Shown here one piece after another: positions 52,344 to 62,465 of a stretch of DNA of 64,000 nt; the stretch's first letter is position 1, and the number at the start of each line of letters is the position of its first letter. A program made the position numbers and the translations under genes. A model generated the notes under the pieces. That model saw only the letters and a list, made by a program, of their open reading frames with translations, was not told the origin of the DNA and ran no database searches. Source of the DNA: Hydrogenophaga sp. (lineage in GTDB: Bacteria; Pseudomonadota; Gammaproteobacteria; Burkholderiales; Burkholderiaceae_C); contig NZ_JAILWB010000021.1 of assembly GCF_025699295.1 (NCBI RefSeq), forward strand, positions 1-64,000, read 5' to 3'.

Positions 52344-53852
52344 TCATTGCGAAGCCGCTGCATCGCCGCTGGCCTCGGGCTTGGGCGGAGCCACCCGCAC
52401 GGTGTCGTCGCCCGAGATGCCCAGGAATTTGTTGGGGTAGTACTTGCCGACCCACATCTGCGCGAGCTGGCTGCGCGTGATCGGCTTGGTGTAGTAGTTG
52501 ATCGGGACCCCGATCCTGACGTTCTCGTCCGTGCCCGTGGCGGCCTTCACGTAGTCCTCGAACGCGACCATCATCGACGCGATGTCCAGCATCTTGTTCT
52601 GGCCATCGTCCAGGGCCGCCAGACCCTGCATCACGCTGGTGATGGCGGCGGTCTTGAGCTGCACGAATTCGCCCTTGGCGCGCGCGGCGATCGCCGATTG
52701 CTGCACCGTCACGTTTTCCGACGCCGTGTAGTCCGAGAGCTTGAGCAGGTCGGTCATCATGGCGTTCGGGTCGAAGTTGGCGAACTGCTTGACGCCGATG
52801 GACACCTGGTTCGACTTCAGTGTCGGGATGTAGCCGGCGGTGATCAGGGTGACGTGCGAGGTGATGTCCTGCGTGCTCAGCAGGGCCTTGATGTCCTTGC
52901 CGACGTTCTTGTCGATGCCGAAACCGCCCTTGAGTCCGGCCTTGGCCACGCCCAGGGACAGCTTGAACTGCAGGTCCCTGGCCCGGGACTCGACGTCCTG
53001 GCTGCTCTGGGTGTCCTGTGTCTGCAGGACGTGCACCATGCCCACGAAGCTGGAGCCGAGCGTTGTGCCGGAGACGATGTGGAACGACTTCTCCGCGCCC
53101 GTGCCGACCTGCTCGGCAATCTGCTGCATGGCCACCGGGTCCAGGGCGATCTTGTCCTTGGCGTCCGGAAACATGCGGTTCCAGGCCCGCACCGCCTTGT
53201 CCACGTCGATGTAGAAGGGTGCGAGGACCTGCGCTTCCTTGTGCGTGCAGGACGCCGTGACCACCAGGGTGCCGGCGATCCTGTGCAGTTGCCGTTGCTT
53301 GTTCACCTGGCTGACCGCGGTCTTGGCCATCTCGAACGAGGCGCCGCTGCCCAGGATGGAGGTGGATGCACTGACGTACGACTTGATGTTGGAGAGCGTG
53401 TTGCTGTCGCTCTCGTCGTTCTCGTCGAACGAGAAGAACTGCGCGTCCATCTTGAGTGAATCGGCCGCCAGCGGCATGGACTTGATCTTTGTGCGGTTGT
53501 AGTCAACCGGGCTTTCAATGCTGGAGTTGACCACCCGTGTTCGGGCGCGCAGGGGCTGCATCTTGAGTTCCTGCTCCAGCCGCGTCGTGGCGTAGGCCGT
53601 GGCGGCGCGGTCCACGTCGGCATCGACGTCGTGCATCTTCTTCAGCAGGTCCCTCGGGTTGATGTCCATGTTGATGAGTTCCTGCGCCGTCATCTCCAGG
53701 CTGCGCTTCATCGCGATGAACGAGTTGAGGGTTTCCTGCGCCGCGTCGATGGGCGCCTGGGCCGCCGAGATGGCCAGCAGGTTGTCCATCGCGGCCGGGT
53801 CGACGATGGCGCCGAGCACCAGGGACGGCGAGTAGGGAATGGGCGTGGGCAT
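52344..53852 (-). CDS. Protein of unknown function, family X paralog A (502 aa)
   Basis: Intact ORF with AGGAG RBS; IPYSPSLVLGAIVDPAAMDNLLA; GVPINYYTKPITRSQLAQMWVGKYYPN. Confidence 0.85.
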   Translation of the reverse strand: MPTPIPYSPSLVLGAIVDPAAMDNLLAISAAQAPIDAAQETLNSFIAMKRSLEMTAQELINMDINPRDLLKKMHDVDADVDRAATAYATTRLEQELKMQPLRARTRVVNSSIESPVDYNRTKIKSMPLAADSLKMDAQFFSFDENDESDSNTLSNIKSYVSASTSILGSGASFEMAKTAVSQVNKQRQLHRIAGTLVVTASCTHKEAQVLAPFYIDVDKAVRAWNRMFPDAKDKIALDPVAMQQIAEQVGTGAEKSFHIVSGTTLGSSFVGMVHVLQTQDTQSSQDVESRARDLQFKLSLGVAKAGLKGGFGIDKNVGKDIKALLSTQDITSHVTLITAGYIPTLKSNQVSIGVKQFANFDPNAMMTDLLKLSDYTASENVTVQQSAIAARAKGEFVQLKTAAITSVMQGLAALDDGQNKMLDIASMMVAFEDYVKAATGTDENVRIGVPINYYTKPITRSQLAQMWVGKYYPNKFLGISGDDTVRVAPPKPEASGDAAASQ

Positions 53853-53906
53853 GGTCGAACTCCTGTGGGTTCCTTGGGTGGGGCGCGCGGGACGCGTGAA
53901 GCGCTG

Positions 53907-54152
53907 TCACAGGGAAGCGCGGGAGGCGCCGCCGTTGCGCGTGGCCTGGCAATACGCCAGTTGCGCGCCGTTGTGCACGCCCAGCTTGCGGCGCAGGTTG
54001 TCGCGGTGGGTGTTCACCGTGTACGGGCTGATGTTGAGTTCGCGGGCGATCTGCTTGGACGTCAGGCCGCGGGCGATGAAGTCGAGAATCTCGGTTTCTC
54101 TCACGGTCAGTGCCGTGTCGCTGCAATGGAGGTGTGCGTGTGGGTCTGTCAT
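53907..54152 (-). CDS. Stand-alone LuxR-type (GerE) HTH transcriptional regulator, ~81 aa
   Basis: LTVRETEILDFIARGLTSKQIARELNISPYTVNTHRDNLRRKLGVHNGAQLAYC. Confidence 0.85.
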   Translation of the reverse strand: MTDPHAHLHCSDTALTVRETEILDFIARGLTSKQIARELNISPYTVNTHRDNLRRKLGVHNGAQLAYCQATRNGGASRASL

Positions 54153-54539
54153 GGGTTCTTTCCCTGTTGGAACGGCGTGCGCGCCGCATGCCCACCCGAT
54201 CCGGGGTGAAGGTCGTTGGCGGACAGGTGGCTCGTTGCCCCGGGGCCTGGTCACGTCCGGGGTGGTGACCGTGGTATCGGGACGCGGTCAGTGTGCGGCG
54301 CGGGCGGGCGCGCGCCGTGATGGACGAATCAAGAAAATCTCATGAATCGATGACCTCGCGGAAGCCACCACGCTGTCGTCGACCCAGGGAGAAATGCGGC
54401 GTGGCGCGCGCGTCACCGCACCCCTCGTCGCTCATGCGACAGGATGCAAGCATCATGCGGGGCTGCGGCCATGGGCCGCGCCATCAGTGGGGTCGCGGGT
54501 GTCCCGCGCCACAGAGGCGCGCCGCGCGCTGGCCGGGCC

Positions 54540-55676
54540 TCACATGGACTCGATCAGCATCGCCCGGTAGTCGTCCGCGCTGGCGATGCGCGGGTTGGTC
54601 TTGTGGCAGTGGTCGGCCAGCGCGCCGGCGATCACGCGGTCGAACAGATCGGGCGTCACGCCCATGGCCGCCAGGCCCGTAGGCAGGCCCAGACGCGCGT
54701 TCATGTCCCGGATGGCCTCGGGCACGTCGCCGCCACTGGCCAGGCCCATGGCGTGCGCCATGCGCTGCAGGCGCTGCTCCTTCTGCATCGATTCGGCCTG
54801 CGCGTTGAAGCGGATCACGGCCGGCAGGAACACGGCGTTGAGCGTGCCGTGGTGCAGACGCGGGTTCACGCCGCCCAGACTGTGGCTGAGCGAATGCACG
54901 CAGCCCAGGCCCTTCTGGAACGCCATGGCACCCTGCATGGACGCGCTCATCATGTTCAGGCGCGCGTCGCGGTCCTGGCCGTTCTTCGTGGCGCGCTCGA
55001 TGTGCGACCAGCCGCGCTGCAGCCCATCGAGGCCGATGCCGTCGGCCGGCGGGTTGAAGGCCGGCGCCATGAAGGTTTCCATGCAGTGGGCGACGGCATC
55101 CATGCCGGTGGCGGCGGTGAGCATGGGCGGCAGGCCCAGCGTGAGCTCGGGGTCGAGCAGGGCGGTCCGGGGCACCAGGTGCCAGCTGTGGAAGCCGAGC
55201 TTGCGCCCGTCGTCCACGATCACGATGGCGCCACGCGCCACCTCGCTGCCGGTGCCCGCGGTGGTGGGGATGGCAATCAGCGGCGGCACGCGCTCGGTGA
55301 TCTTCGGCGATCCGCCCTCGATCGTTGCGTAGGTCTTGAGCGGGCCCTCGTGCGTGCAGGCGATGGCCACACCCTTGGCGCAGTCGATCGCGCTGCCGCC
55401 GCCGAGCGCGATGAGTCCATCGCAGTTCGCCTGGCGGTACACCTCGACGGCGGCGCGCACCGCCGCTTCCGTCGGGTTGGACGGCGTCTGGTCGAACACC
55501 GCGGGCGAGAGGCCGGGCAGGGCGGCCACCGCCTTGTCGAGCAGGCCCGCGGCTTTCACGCCCGCGTCGGTGACGATGAGCGGGCGGCCGATGCCCACGC
55601 GCTCGCACTCGACCTGCAACTGGGCCAGCGCGCCGAAGTCGATCAGGATGTTGGTGACGTAAAGAATCTGTGCCAT
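54540..55676 (-). CDS. Iron-containing alcohol dehydrogenase
   Basis: LIALGGGSAIDCAKGVA, IPTTAGTGSEVARGAIV, GMDAVAHCMETF, CVHSLSHSLGGV...HHGTLNAVFLP. Confidence 0.93.
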   Translation of the reverse strand: MAQILYVTNILIDFGALAQLQVECERVGIGRPLIVTDAGVKAAGLLDKAVAALPGLSPAVFDQTPSNPTEAAVRAAVEVYRQANCDGLIALGGGSAIDCAKGVAIACTHEGPLKTYATIEGGSPKITERVPPLIAIPTTAGTGSEVARGAIVIVDDGRKLGFHSWHLVPRTALLDPELTLGLPPMLTAATGMDAVAHCMETFMAPAFNPPADGIGLDGLQRGWSHIERATKNGQDRDARLNMMSASMQGAMAFQKGLGCVHSLSHSLGGVNPRLHHGTLNAVFLPAVIRFNAQAESMQKEQRLQRMAHAMGLASGGDVPEAIRDMNARLGLPTGLAAMGVTPDLFDRVIAGALADHCHKTNPRIASADDYRAMLIESM

Positions 55677-55800
55677 GCGTGTCTCCGTGATGGTGGCGGG
55701 CTCGTGGGCCGCTGGTGGAAAACTATACGGGCCGCCCGTGCATGTGGCCATGGCACAGGCCCCTGCGACGGTCGCCCAAAAGACAGCCACAATCGAACCC

Positions 55801-56784
55801 ATGGTCAACCCGAACGAGCCCCGCGCATTGCTCACACCCGCCATGCGGGGTGTGCTGGACCGCATTGCGCGCGCCGGACACCCACCCCTGCACGCACTGT
55901 CGCCCGAACAGGCAAAAGCCGCCTACGAAGCCGGCGCGGGCGTGCTCGAGATACCGCGCCAGCCACTGGACCGCGTGGAAGACCTGCGCATACCCGCGCG
56001 CGACGGGCACGTATTGCCCGCGCGCCTGTACGCGCCTGCCTCGCCGCAGCCGCTGCCGGTGCTGCTGTTCTTCCACGGTGGAGGCTTCACGGTGGGCAGC
56101 GTGAACAGCCACGAGGCGCTGTGCCGCCACCTGGCCCACCTGGCGGCGTGCGCCGTGGTCTCGGTGGACTACCGGCTCGCGCCCGAGGCGAAGTTTCCGA
56201 CCGCCGTGCACGACGCCTGGGACAGCCTGGCCTGGTTGCGCGGGCAGGCCGATGCGCTCGGCCTGGATGGCGCGCGCATCGCCGTGGGTGGCGACAGCGC
56301 GGGTGGCACGCTCGCGGCCGTCACCGCCATCGCCGCGCGCGACGCCGGCTGGCCGCTGGCGCTGCAATGCCTGTTCTATCCCGGCTGCGCGGGACACCAG
56401 GACACGGCCTCGCACAAGACCTTCGCGCACGGTTTCCTGCTGGAGGAGCTCCACATCAGCTACTTCTTCGGCCACTACCTGCGCAGCGAGGCCGACCGCG
56501 ACGACTGGCGCTTCGCACCGCTCGATGGCGTGGACGAACAGGGCCATGTGCGCGAACTCGACGACGTCGCGCCGGCCTGGATCGGCCTGGCCGAGTGCGA
56601 CCCGCTGACCGACGAAGGCGTGATGTACGCGGACCGCCTGCGCCACGCCGGTGTGGCGGTGGACCTGGAGATCTACGCCGGCGTGGTCCACGGCTTCATC
56701 AACTTCGGTCGCGCCATTCCTGAGGCGATGACCGCCCACAACCACGCGGCGCGCGCGCTGCGCCAGGCATTTGGAGACGATTGA
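55801..56784 (+). CDS. Alpha/beta hydrolase, HSL/GDSAGG carboxylesterase family
   Basis: LLFFHGGGFTVGS, VDYRLAPEAKFP, VGGDSAGGTLAA. Confidence 0.92.
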   Translation: MVNPNEPRALLTPAMRGVLDRIARAGHPPLHALSPEQAKAAYEAGAGVLEIPRQPLDRVEDLRIPARDGHVLPARLYAPASPQPLPVLLFFHGGGFTVGSVNSHEALCRHLAHLAACAVVSVDYRLAPEAKFPTAVHDAWDSLAWLRGQADALGLDGARIAVGGDSAGGTLAAVTAIAARDAGWPLALQCLFYPGCAGHQDTASHKTFAHGFLLEELHISYFFGHYLRSEADRDDWRFAPLDGVDEQGHVRELDDVAPAWIGLAECDPLTDEGVMYADRLRHAGVAVDLEIYAGVVHGFINFGRAIPEAMTAHNHAARALRQAFGDD

Positions 56785-56785
56785 G

Positions 56786-57649
56786 ATGGGTTTGAAACGG
56801 TCCGACTTCCGCTTTTTCCACCGCCTGCGCGTGCGCTGGGCCGAGGTGGACATGCAGAAAATCGTCTTCAACGCGCACTACCTGATGTACTTCGACACAG
56901 CCGTCACCGACTACTGGCGAGCGCTCGCCTTGCCGTATTTCGAGACCATGGAGCAGCTCGAAGGCGACCTGTACGTGGTCAGGGCCACGGTCGACTTCCA
57001 CGCCTCGGCACGGGTGGACGAGCAGATCGACGTCGCCATGAAATGCAGCCGCGTGGGCAACTCCTCCCTCACGTTCACCGGTGCGATCTTCCGTGGCGAT
57101 GAACACCTCATCAGCGGTGAGCTGATCTATGTGTTCGCCGATCCGGCCACGCAGAAGTCCCGCCCTGTGCCCGATGCGCTGCGGGAGGCGCTCACGGGCT
57201 ACGAAGCCGGCGAGGCGATGACCCGCGTGCGTGTCGGGCCTTGGAGCGAACTTGGCGCCGACGCGCAGCGCCTGCGCACGGCGGTGTTCGTGGAGGAGCA
57301 GCGCATTCCCAAGGAACTGGAGTGGGACGAGGCCGATGCTGTGGCACTGCACGCGGTGGCCTACAACCGCCTAGGGCGGCCGGTGGCCACGGGTCGGCTG
57401 CTGCCGCACGAACCCGGCGTGGCGCGCATCGGCCGCATGGCGGTGGAGCGTTCCTTGCGCGGCGGGCGGCTGGGGCGCGATGTGCTGCACGCGCTCATGG
57501 ACGCGGCCCGCGCGCGCGGCGACACCGAAGTGATGCTGCACGCCCAGAGCAGCGCCGAAGGCTTCTATGCCCGGCTCGGTTACGAGCGGCGCGGGGCGCC
57601 CTTTGAAGAGGCAGGCATCGGGCACCAGGAGATGGTCGCGAAGTTGTAA
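56786..57649 (+). CDS. Two-domain fusion: YbgC/FadM-type hot-dog thioesterase plus GNAT acetyltransferase
   Basis: N-domain RVRWAEVDMQKIVFNAHYLMYFDTAVTDYWRAL; C-domain LRTAVFVEEQRIPKELEWDEAD...RIGRMAVERSLRGGRLGRDVLHALMDAA. Confidence 0.85.
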   Translation: MGLKRSDFRFFHRLRVRWAEVDMQKIVFNAHYLMYFDTAVTDYWRALALPYFETMEQLEGDLYVVRATVDFHASARVDEQIDVAMKCSRVGNSSLTFTGAIFRGDEHLISGELIYVFADPATQKSRPVPDALREALTGYEAGEAMTRVRVGPWSELGADAQRLRTAVFVEEQRIPKELEWDEADAVALHAVAYNRLGRPVATGRLLPHEPGVARIGRMAVERSLRGGRLGRDVLHALMDAARARGDTEVMLHAQSSAEGFYARLGYERRGAPFEEAGIGHQEMVAKL

Positions 57650-57662
57650 GGCCTGCGGGCCT

Positions 57663-58514
57663 TCACCAGACCAGGGTTTCGCGCCGGTGCCGGGCCGGGT
57701 CGAGGCCGGCCACGGGCTGCAAGGGGTCGTGGGTCCATTCGTCCACCTGCACGTCCCAGGCATGGGCGCTCGGCAGCGCGCGCACCACCAGGCTGCTGCG
57801 GGTGCCATAGGCGCGGTCGGCCATGCGCACGAACGGGCTGGAGAGCGCGCGCTCCATGGCGGATGGCACGCCCGTGCGCGGCAGATCACACGGGGCGGCC
57901 GGGGTGGCTTCGGTCAGCCGTGTGGCCAGCGGGTGCATCCATTCGCCGTCGTCCATTGATCGATTCGCCTGCAGCCGCGCCAGCGACTCGCCCAGCGCCT
58001 GCTTGAGTTGCACCGTCTTGGGCCAGGGCGTGTCCAGGCTGGCGTTGGACAGACCGTACAGCCCGGCGCCGAGTGCCTGGCGGTGCAGTGCGGGGGGGCC
58101 GGAGTCGTGCGGCGACTCGGGGTCGCGGTTGCTCAGCCAGCTCCAGCGGGCGCGGTGGAAGTCGCCCACCACGAGATTGAATCCACCATAGGCGCCGGGA
58201 TCGATCGCCTCGGCCAGGTCGTCTTCGTCGCCGTCGCCCCGCAGCCAGCGGGTGACGAGTTCACCCCGGCTGCGTGCGCCGGGGCCGGCCTGGGTCTGGC
58301 GCACGTTGGTGAGCATGGCCACGCGGCCGGTCGGACTCAAGCCCAGCCAGGTGCCGCCATCGCGCAGGTCGCGCCCGGCGACGATCTCTGTGCCATCGGC
58401 CAGGGCCCACCGGTGCAGGGCCGCCGTGGGCCGGTCCAGGAACTCGTCGCGGTTGGCCGCGATGAGCAGCGGACACGCCGGGTCGGCGTGCAGGGCGAAG
58501 GCGATCAGGCACAT
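57663..58514 (-). CDS. NRDE family protein (TANGO2-like)
   Basis: MCLIAFALHADPACPLLIAANRDEFLDRPTAAL...GGTWLGLSPTGRVAMLTN. Confidence 0.92.
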   Translation of the reverse strand: MCLIAFALHADPACPLLIAANRDEFLDRPTAALHRWALADGTEIVAGRDLRDGGTWLGLSPTGRVAMLTNVRQTQAGPGARSRGELVTRWLRGDGDEDDLAEAIDPGAYGGFNLVVGDFHRARWSWLSNRDPESPHDSGPPALHRQALGAGLYGLSNASLDTPWPKTVQLKQALGESLARLQANRSMDDGEWMHPLATRLTEATPAAPCDLPRTGVPSAMERALSSPFVRMADRAYGTRSSLVVRALPSAHAWDVQVDEWTHDPLQPVAGLDPARHRRETLVW

Positions 58515-58528
58515 CGGGCCGCCACAGC

Positions 58529-59461
58529 TCAGATGTCGTCGAGCAGCGGATAGGGCAGGGGCAGCAATTCCAGGGCCGGGCCATTGGCGCTGCCGGCGTG
58601 CAGGTGGCCTTGCGCCGCGGCGCTGGTCTGCATGGACACGATCGCGTCGAACCCACCGCCGGGGTGCGCCGCCGCCTGCACCACCGTGCCGCAGGGTTGT
58701 TCGGCGTCGCTCTCGTGAAACACCGCCTGGCCGACGGTGAGCCCGGCGTCGGTGTGCACCAGATAGGCCCGGCGCTTGAGCGTGCCGCGGAACTGGCTGC
58801 GCGCCACCACCTCCTGCCCGGGGTAGCAGCCCTTCTTGAAGTTCACGCCGCCCACCGATTCGTAGTTCAGCATCTGCGGCACGAAGGCATCGAACACGGG
58901 CTGGCTCAGCGTGGCCACGCCGCTGCGCACATCCATCCAGTGCCACAGCGCTTCCGGCAAGGCAGGGACGGTGGGCCCGGCCGTGTCCGCGGGCGCCACC
59001 CACAGGGCGCGTGCCACACCGTCGGCCGGATACAGGCGCACTACGCTGGCGGCCCCATCGCGCCACAGGCTCCAGGGCGTGGCGGGCAGGGGCGGGGGCA
59101 CAGCATCGCCGGCCAGGCCGAACAGGGCGAAGGCGTCGCTGGCGTCGCTCAGTCTGGCTTTCGCTCTCAGCACGAACATGGACAGGCGTTTCAGGGTGCT
59201 GGCCAGCAAGTCCCGGCTGCACACGAGCAGGATCTCGTCAGGACTGCGTCTGAAGCCCACGAAGCTGGCCTGCATGCGCCCCTTGGCGGAACAGAAGGCG
59301 GCCAGGCGGGCCTGTGACGGCTCCAGCATGACAAAGTCCTGCGTCAACTGGCCCTGGAGGAACCCCGCCGCGTCCTCGCCTTCGATGCGGATCACCCCGA
59401 GGTGCGCCAGGCGCACGGCGCCGCTGGCCAGATGCTGGTTGGGGAAGTCGGAGGCGTTCAT
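58529..59461 (-). CDS. ygfZ: Folate-binding protein YgfZ
   Basis: GEDAAGFLQGQLTQDF, CSAKGRMQASF, KGCYPGQEVVARSQFRGTLKRR. Confidence 0.93.
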   Translation of the reverse strand: MNASDFPNQHLASGAVRLAHLGVIRIEGEDAAGFLQGQLTQDFVMLEPSQARLAAFCSAKGRMQASFVGFRRSPDEILLVCSRDLLASTLKRLSMFVLRAKARLSDASDAFALFGLAGDAVPPPLPATPWSLWRDGAASVVRLYPADGVARALWVAPADTAGPTVPALPEALWHWMDVRSGVATLSQPVFDAFVPQMLNYESVGGVNFKKGCYPGQEVVARSQFRGTLKRRAYLVHTDAGLTVGQAVFHESDAEQPCGTVVQAAAHPGGGFDAIVSMQTSAAAQGHLHAGSANGPALELLPLPYPLLDDI

Positions 59462-59606
59462 GTCGGGGCAATCTCGATGAAAGGCGGCCGGTGGCGCACC
59501 AGTGGGCAGGCAGGGTGCCAGCCGGGTTGAAGGCGTCGATTATCATGGCCGGCCCGCTCCCCTGCCGAGCCGATTCGACAAGCCCCTGCCGAGCTATCTC
59601 CCCGTG

Positions 59607-60614
59607 ATGCGTCTCCTGAAACTGCTGGTGGTTGTTCCCCTGCTGCTTGCACTGCTGGCCGCCGTGGCGGGCATGTGGTGGCTGCAGCAACCGCTGCCGC
59701 TGACGACTGCCGCGACGCAGCAGAAACCGCTGCTTGTGACCATCGAGCCCGGTGCGTCCGCGCAGTTGGTGGCCGAGCGGCTGACCGCATCCGGCGTGAA
59801 CGCGCCGCCGCAACTGCTGTATGCCTGGTTTCGGCTGTCGGGCCAGGCGCGCGACATCAAGGCCGGCACCTACGAACTCGTTGCCGGGACCACGCCCCGC
59901 ACGCTGCTGTCCAAGCTTGTGCGTGGTGAACAGGCGCTGCGCAGCATCACGCTGCTCGAAGGCTGGAACATCCGCCAGGTGCTGCAGGCCGTGCGCAGCG
60001 CGCCCGATCTCACGCAAGACATCGAAGGCCTGAGCCAGGATGACATCATGGCGCTGATCGGCTACCCCGGCCGGCACCCCGAGGGGCGCTTCTTCCCCGA
60101 CACCTACCGTGTGGTGACCCGTGCGCCGGCCTCCAGCGTGCTCAGGCAGGCGGCGCAGGCCATGGAGCAAAGGCTGGAAAAAGCCTGGGCCCAGCGCGAC
60201 GCAGATTCGCCGCTGCGCACGCCCGACGAGGCGCTGGTGCTCGCCAGCATCGTTGAGAAGGAAACCGGCCTCGACAGCGACCGCCGCCGCATCGCCGGCG
60301 TGTTCGTCAACCGGCTGCGCATCGGCATGCGGCTGCAGACCGACCCGGCCGTGATCTACGGCCTGGGCGAACGCTTCGACGGCAACCTGCGCCGCAGCCA
60401 CCTCACGACCGACGGCGCGTACAACACCTATGTGCGCGCCGGCCTGCCGCCCACGCCGATCGCGATGCCCGGAGAGGCCTCGCTGATGGCAGCGGTGCAG
60501 CCCCTGGCCACCAACTCGATCTACTTCGTGTCCCGCGGAGATGGTTCCAGCCAGTTCAGCGCCACTCTGGAAGAGCACAATGCGGCGGTGAGGCGCTACA
60601 TCCTGCGGCGCTGA
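59607..60614 (+). CDS. mltG: Endolytic transglycosylase MltG
   Basis: [73 protein letters not shown]. Confidence 0.95.
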   Translation: MRLLKLLVVVPLLLALLAAVAGMWWLQQPLPLTTAATQQKPLLVTIEPGASAQLVAERLTASGVNAPPQLLYAWFRLSGQARDIKAGTYELVAGTTPRTLLSKLVRGEQALRSITLLEGWNIRQVLQAVRSAPDLTQDIEGLSQDDIMALIGYPGRHPEGRFFPDTYRVVTRAPASSVLRQAAQAMEQRLEKAWAQRDADSPLRTPDEALVLASIVEKETGLDSDRRRIAGVFVNRLRIGMRLQTDPAVIYGLGERFDGNLRRSHLTTDGAYNTYVRAGLPPTPIAMPGEASLMAAVQPLATNSIYFVSRGDGSSQFSATLEEHNAAVRRYILRR

Positions 60615-60642
60615 AGCCCCCGCCACACCCCGATCCCCGTCC

Positions 60643-61302
60643 ATGTCCGCCTCCGGCCTCTTCATCAGCTTCGAAGGCATCGACGGCGCGGGCAAATCCA
60701 CCCACATCGCCGGTCTGGCCGACGCGTTCCGGGCGGCGGGGCGCACCGTGGTCCTCACGCGCGAGCCCGGCGGCACGCCACTGGCCGAAAAGCTGCGCGA
60801 ACTGGTGCTCAACGACGCCATGGACCCGCTGAGCGAGGCGCTGCTGATGTTCGCCGCGCGGCGCGACCACCTGGGGCAGGTGATCGAGCCTGCCCTGGCG
60901 CGAGGCAATGTGGTGCTGTGCGACCGTTTCACCGACGCGACTTTTGCCTACCAGGGCGGCGGGCGGGGTTTCGATCTCGATGTGCTGCACCAGCTCGAAC
61001 GCTGGGTGCAGTCGCGTCCCGATGACCCAACCCCGCGCCAGCCCGACCTCACGATCTGGTTCGACCTGCCGCCCGCGGTGGCGGCGCAGCGCCTGGCCGC
61101 GGCCCGGGTGCCCGATCGTTTCGAGGCACAGCCGCAGGCCTTCTTCGAGCGTGTGGTGGCGGGCTATGCGAAGCGCATGGACGAGTCGCCCGCCCGCTTC
61201 GCCCGCATCGCGTCCGACCAGCCCAGGGAGCGTGTCTGGCAGTGCGTGCGCGAAGCCGTCCAGCAACGCGGCTGGCTGCTACCTGCAGGAGCTGGCGCAT
61301 GA
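60643..61302 (+). CDS. tmk: Thymidylate kinase
   Basis: [56 protein letters not shown]. Confidence 0.96.
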   Translation: MSASGLFISFEGIDGAGKSTHIAGLADAFRAAGRTVVLTREPGGTPLAEKLRELVLNDAMDPLSEALLMFAARRDHLGQVIEPALARGNVVLCDRFTDATFAYQGGGRGFDLDVLHQLERWVQSRPDDPTPRQPDLTIWFDLPPAVAAQRLAAARVPDRFEAQPQAFFERVVAGYAKRMDESPARFARIASDQPRERVWQCVREAVQQRGWLLPAGAGA

Positions 61303-62333
61303 CCGCGTCCACCCTGGCGCCCTGGTTGCACGCACAGCTGCGCAGCCTGCTGGCACAGCGCGGTCACGCCCTGTTGCTCGCTGGCCCTTCGGGTCTGGGG
61401 CAGTACGAGCTGGCGCTGGCGCTGGCCCGTGCCTGGTTGTGCGAACAGCCTGGTGCGGACGGCGCCTGCGGCGTGTGCGGCAGCTGCCACGCCATCGACG
61501 TGCGCACCCATGCCGACCTCTGTGTGCTGATGCCCGAAACGCTGAGCCTGGAACTGGGCTGGCCGCTGGACGAAGGCGCGCAGAAGGAGATCGACGACAA
61601 GAAGCGCAAGGCAAGCAAGTTCATCCGCGTGGAGGCTGCGCGCGATGCCGTGGCTTTCACGCAGTTCACGCGATCGGGTGGGCGCACCAAGGTGATCCTG
61701 GTGCATCCGGCCGAGCGCATGAATGTCGAGTCGGCCAATACCCTGCTCAAAACCCTCGAAGAACCCGTGGGCGAGGTGCGCTTCGTGCTGGCCACCGAAG
61801 CGGCGCACCAGTTGCTGCCGACCATCCGCAGCCGCTGCCAGGGCCATGCCATGCTGTGGCCCACCGAGCCGGATGCGCTGGACTGGCTGGTGCAGCAGGC
61901 CGGCGCACAGGGCAAGCCGGTGGAACGCGGCCAGGCCGCCGTGTGGCTGCAGGCCGCCGGCGGACGCCCCGACGACGCGCTGGCCTGGGCCGCCACCGGG
62001 CTGCAGGGCGCGACATGGGCCCACTTGCCGCAGGCACTGGCCCGGGGGGATTGGGGGACGCTCGCGGGCTGGCCGCCCGCGCAGCAACTCGCGGTGCTGC
62101 AGAAGCTGTGCCACGACCTCATGGCCCGCGCCTCGGGTGCGCCCTCGCGCTACTTTCCCGCCGAGCAACTGCCGCCCGCACCGCGCTGGAGCGCGCTGGC
62201 CCAGTGGTCGCGCGAACTCATGAGTGCCGCACGCACGGTGGAACACCCCTACAACGCCGGGCTGACGCAGGAGGCCTGGGCCGCCCGCACCCGCCAGGTG
62301 CTGGGCAGCGGAGGCGCCCGCGCGACCGCCTGA
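61299..62333 (+). CDS. holB: DNA polymerase III subunit delta-prime
   Basis: [65 protein letters not shown]; start overlaps tmk stop. Confidence 0.93.
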   Translation: MTASTLAPWLHAQLRSLLAQRGHALLLAGPSGLGQYELALALARAWLCEQPGADGACGVCGSCHAIDVRTHADLCVLMPETLSLELGWPLDEGAQKEIDDKKRKASKFIRVEAARDAVAFTQFTRSGGRTKVILVHPAERMNVESANTLLKTLEEPVGEVRFVLATEAAHQLLPTIRSRCQGHAMLWPTEPDALDWLVQQAGAQGKPVERGQAAVWLQAAGGRPDDALAWAATGLQGATWAHLPQALARGDWGTLAGWPPAQQLAVLQKLCHDLMARASGAPSRYFPAEQLPPAPRWSALAQWSRELMSAARTVEHPYNAGLTQEAWAARTRQVLGSGGARATA

Positions 62334-62465
62334 GGCCTCACGCCGGCCGCTGACCGGAGAAGCCGTTCAAACGCCGATTTGTCACGGAAACTCGTGGCTG
62401 TTGTGGGCCTTTCGGGCCCTTGTCAGTCGCCGCGTCCGCGCCCATTGCCGCTAAACTCGTCCACC

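Noticed and set aside
50182-52440. 752-aa plus-strand ORF across the cassette
   Set aside because: Antisense to the GH19 and paralog B genes; no coherent domain; paralog conservation supports the minus strand.
52332-53459. 375-aa plus-strand ORF
   Set aside because: Antisense shadow of paralog A.
62447-62454. GCCGCTAA as a FliA -10 upstream of the pilZ gene
   Set aside because: No TCAAG/TAAAG-like -35 at N11 spacing; the operon is likely co-transcribed from mltG.
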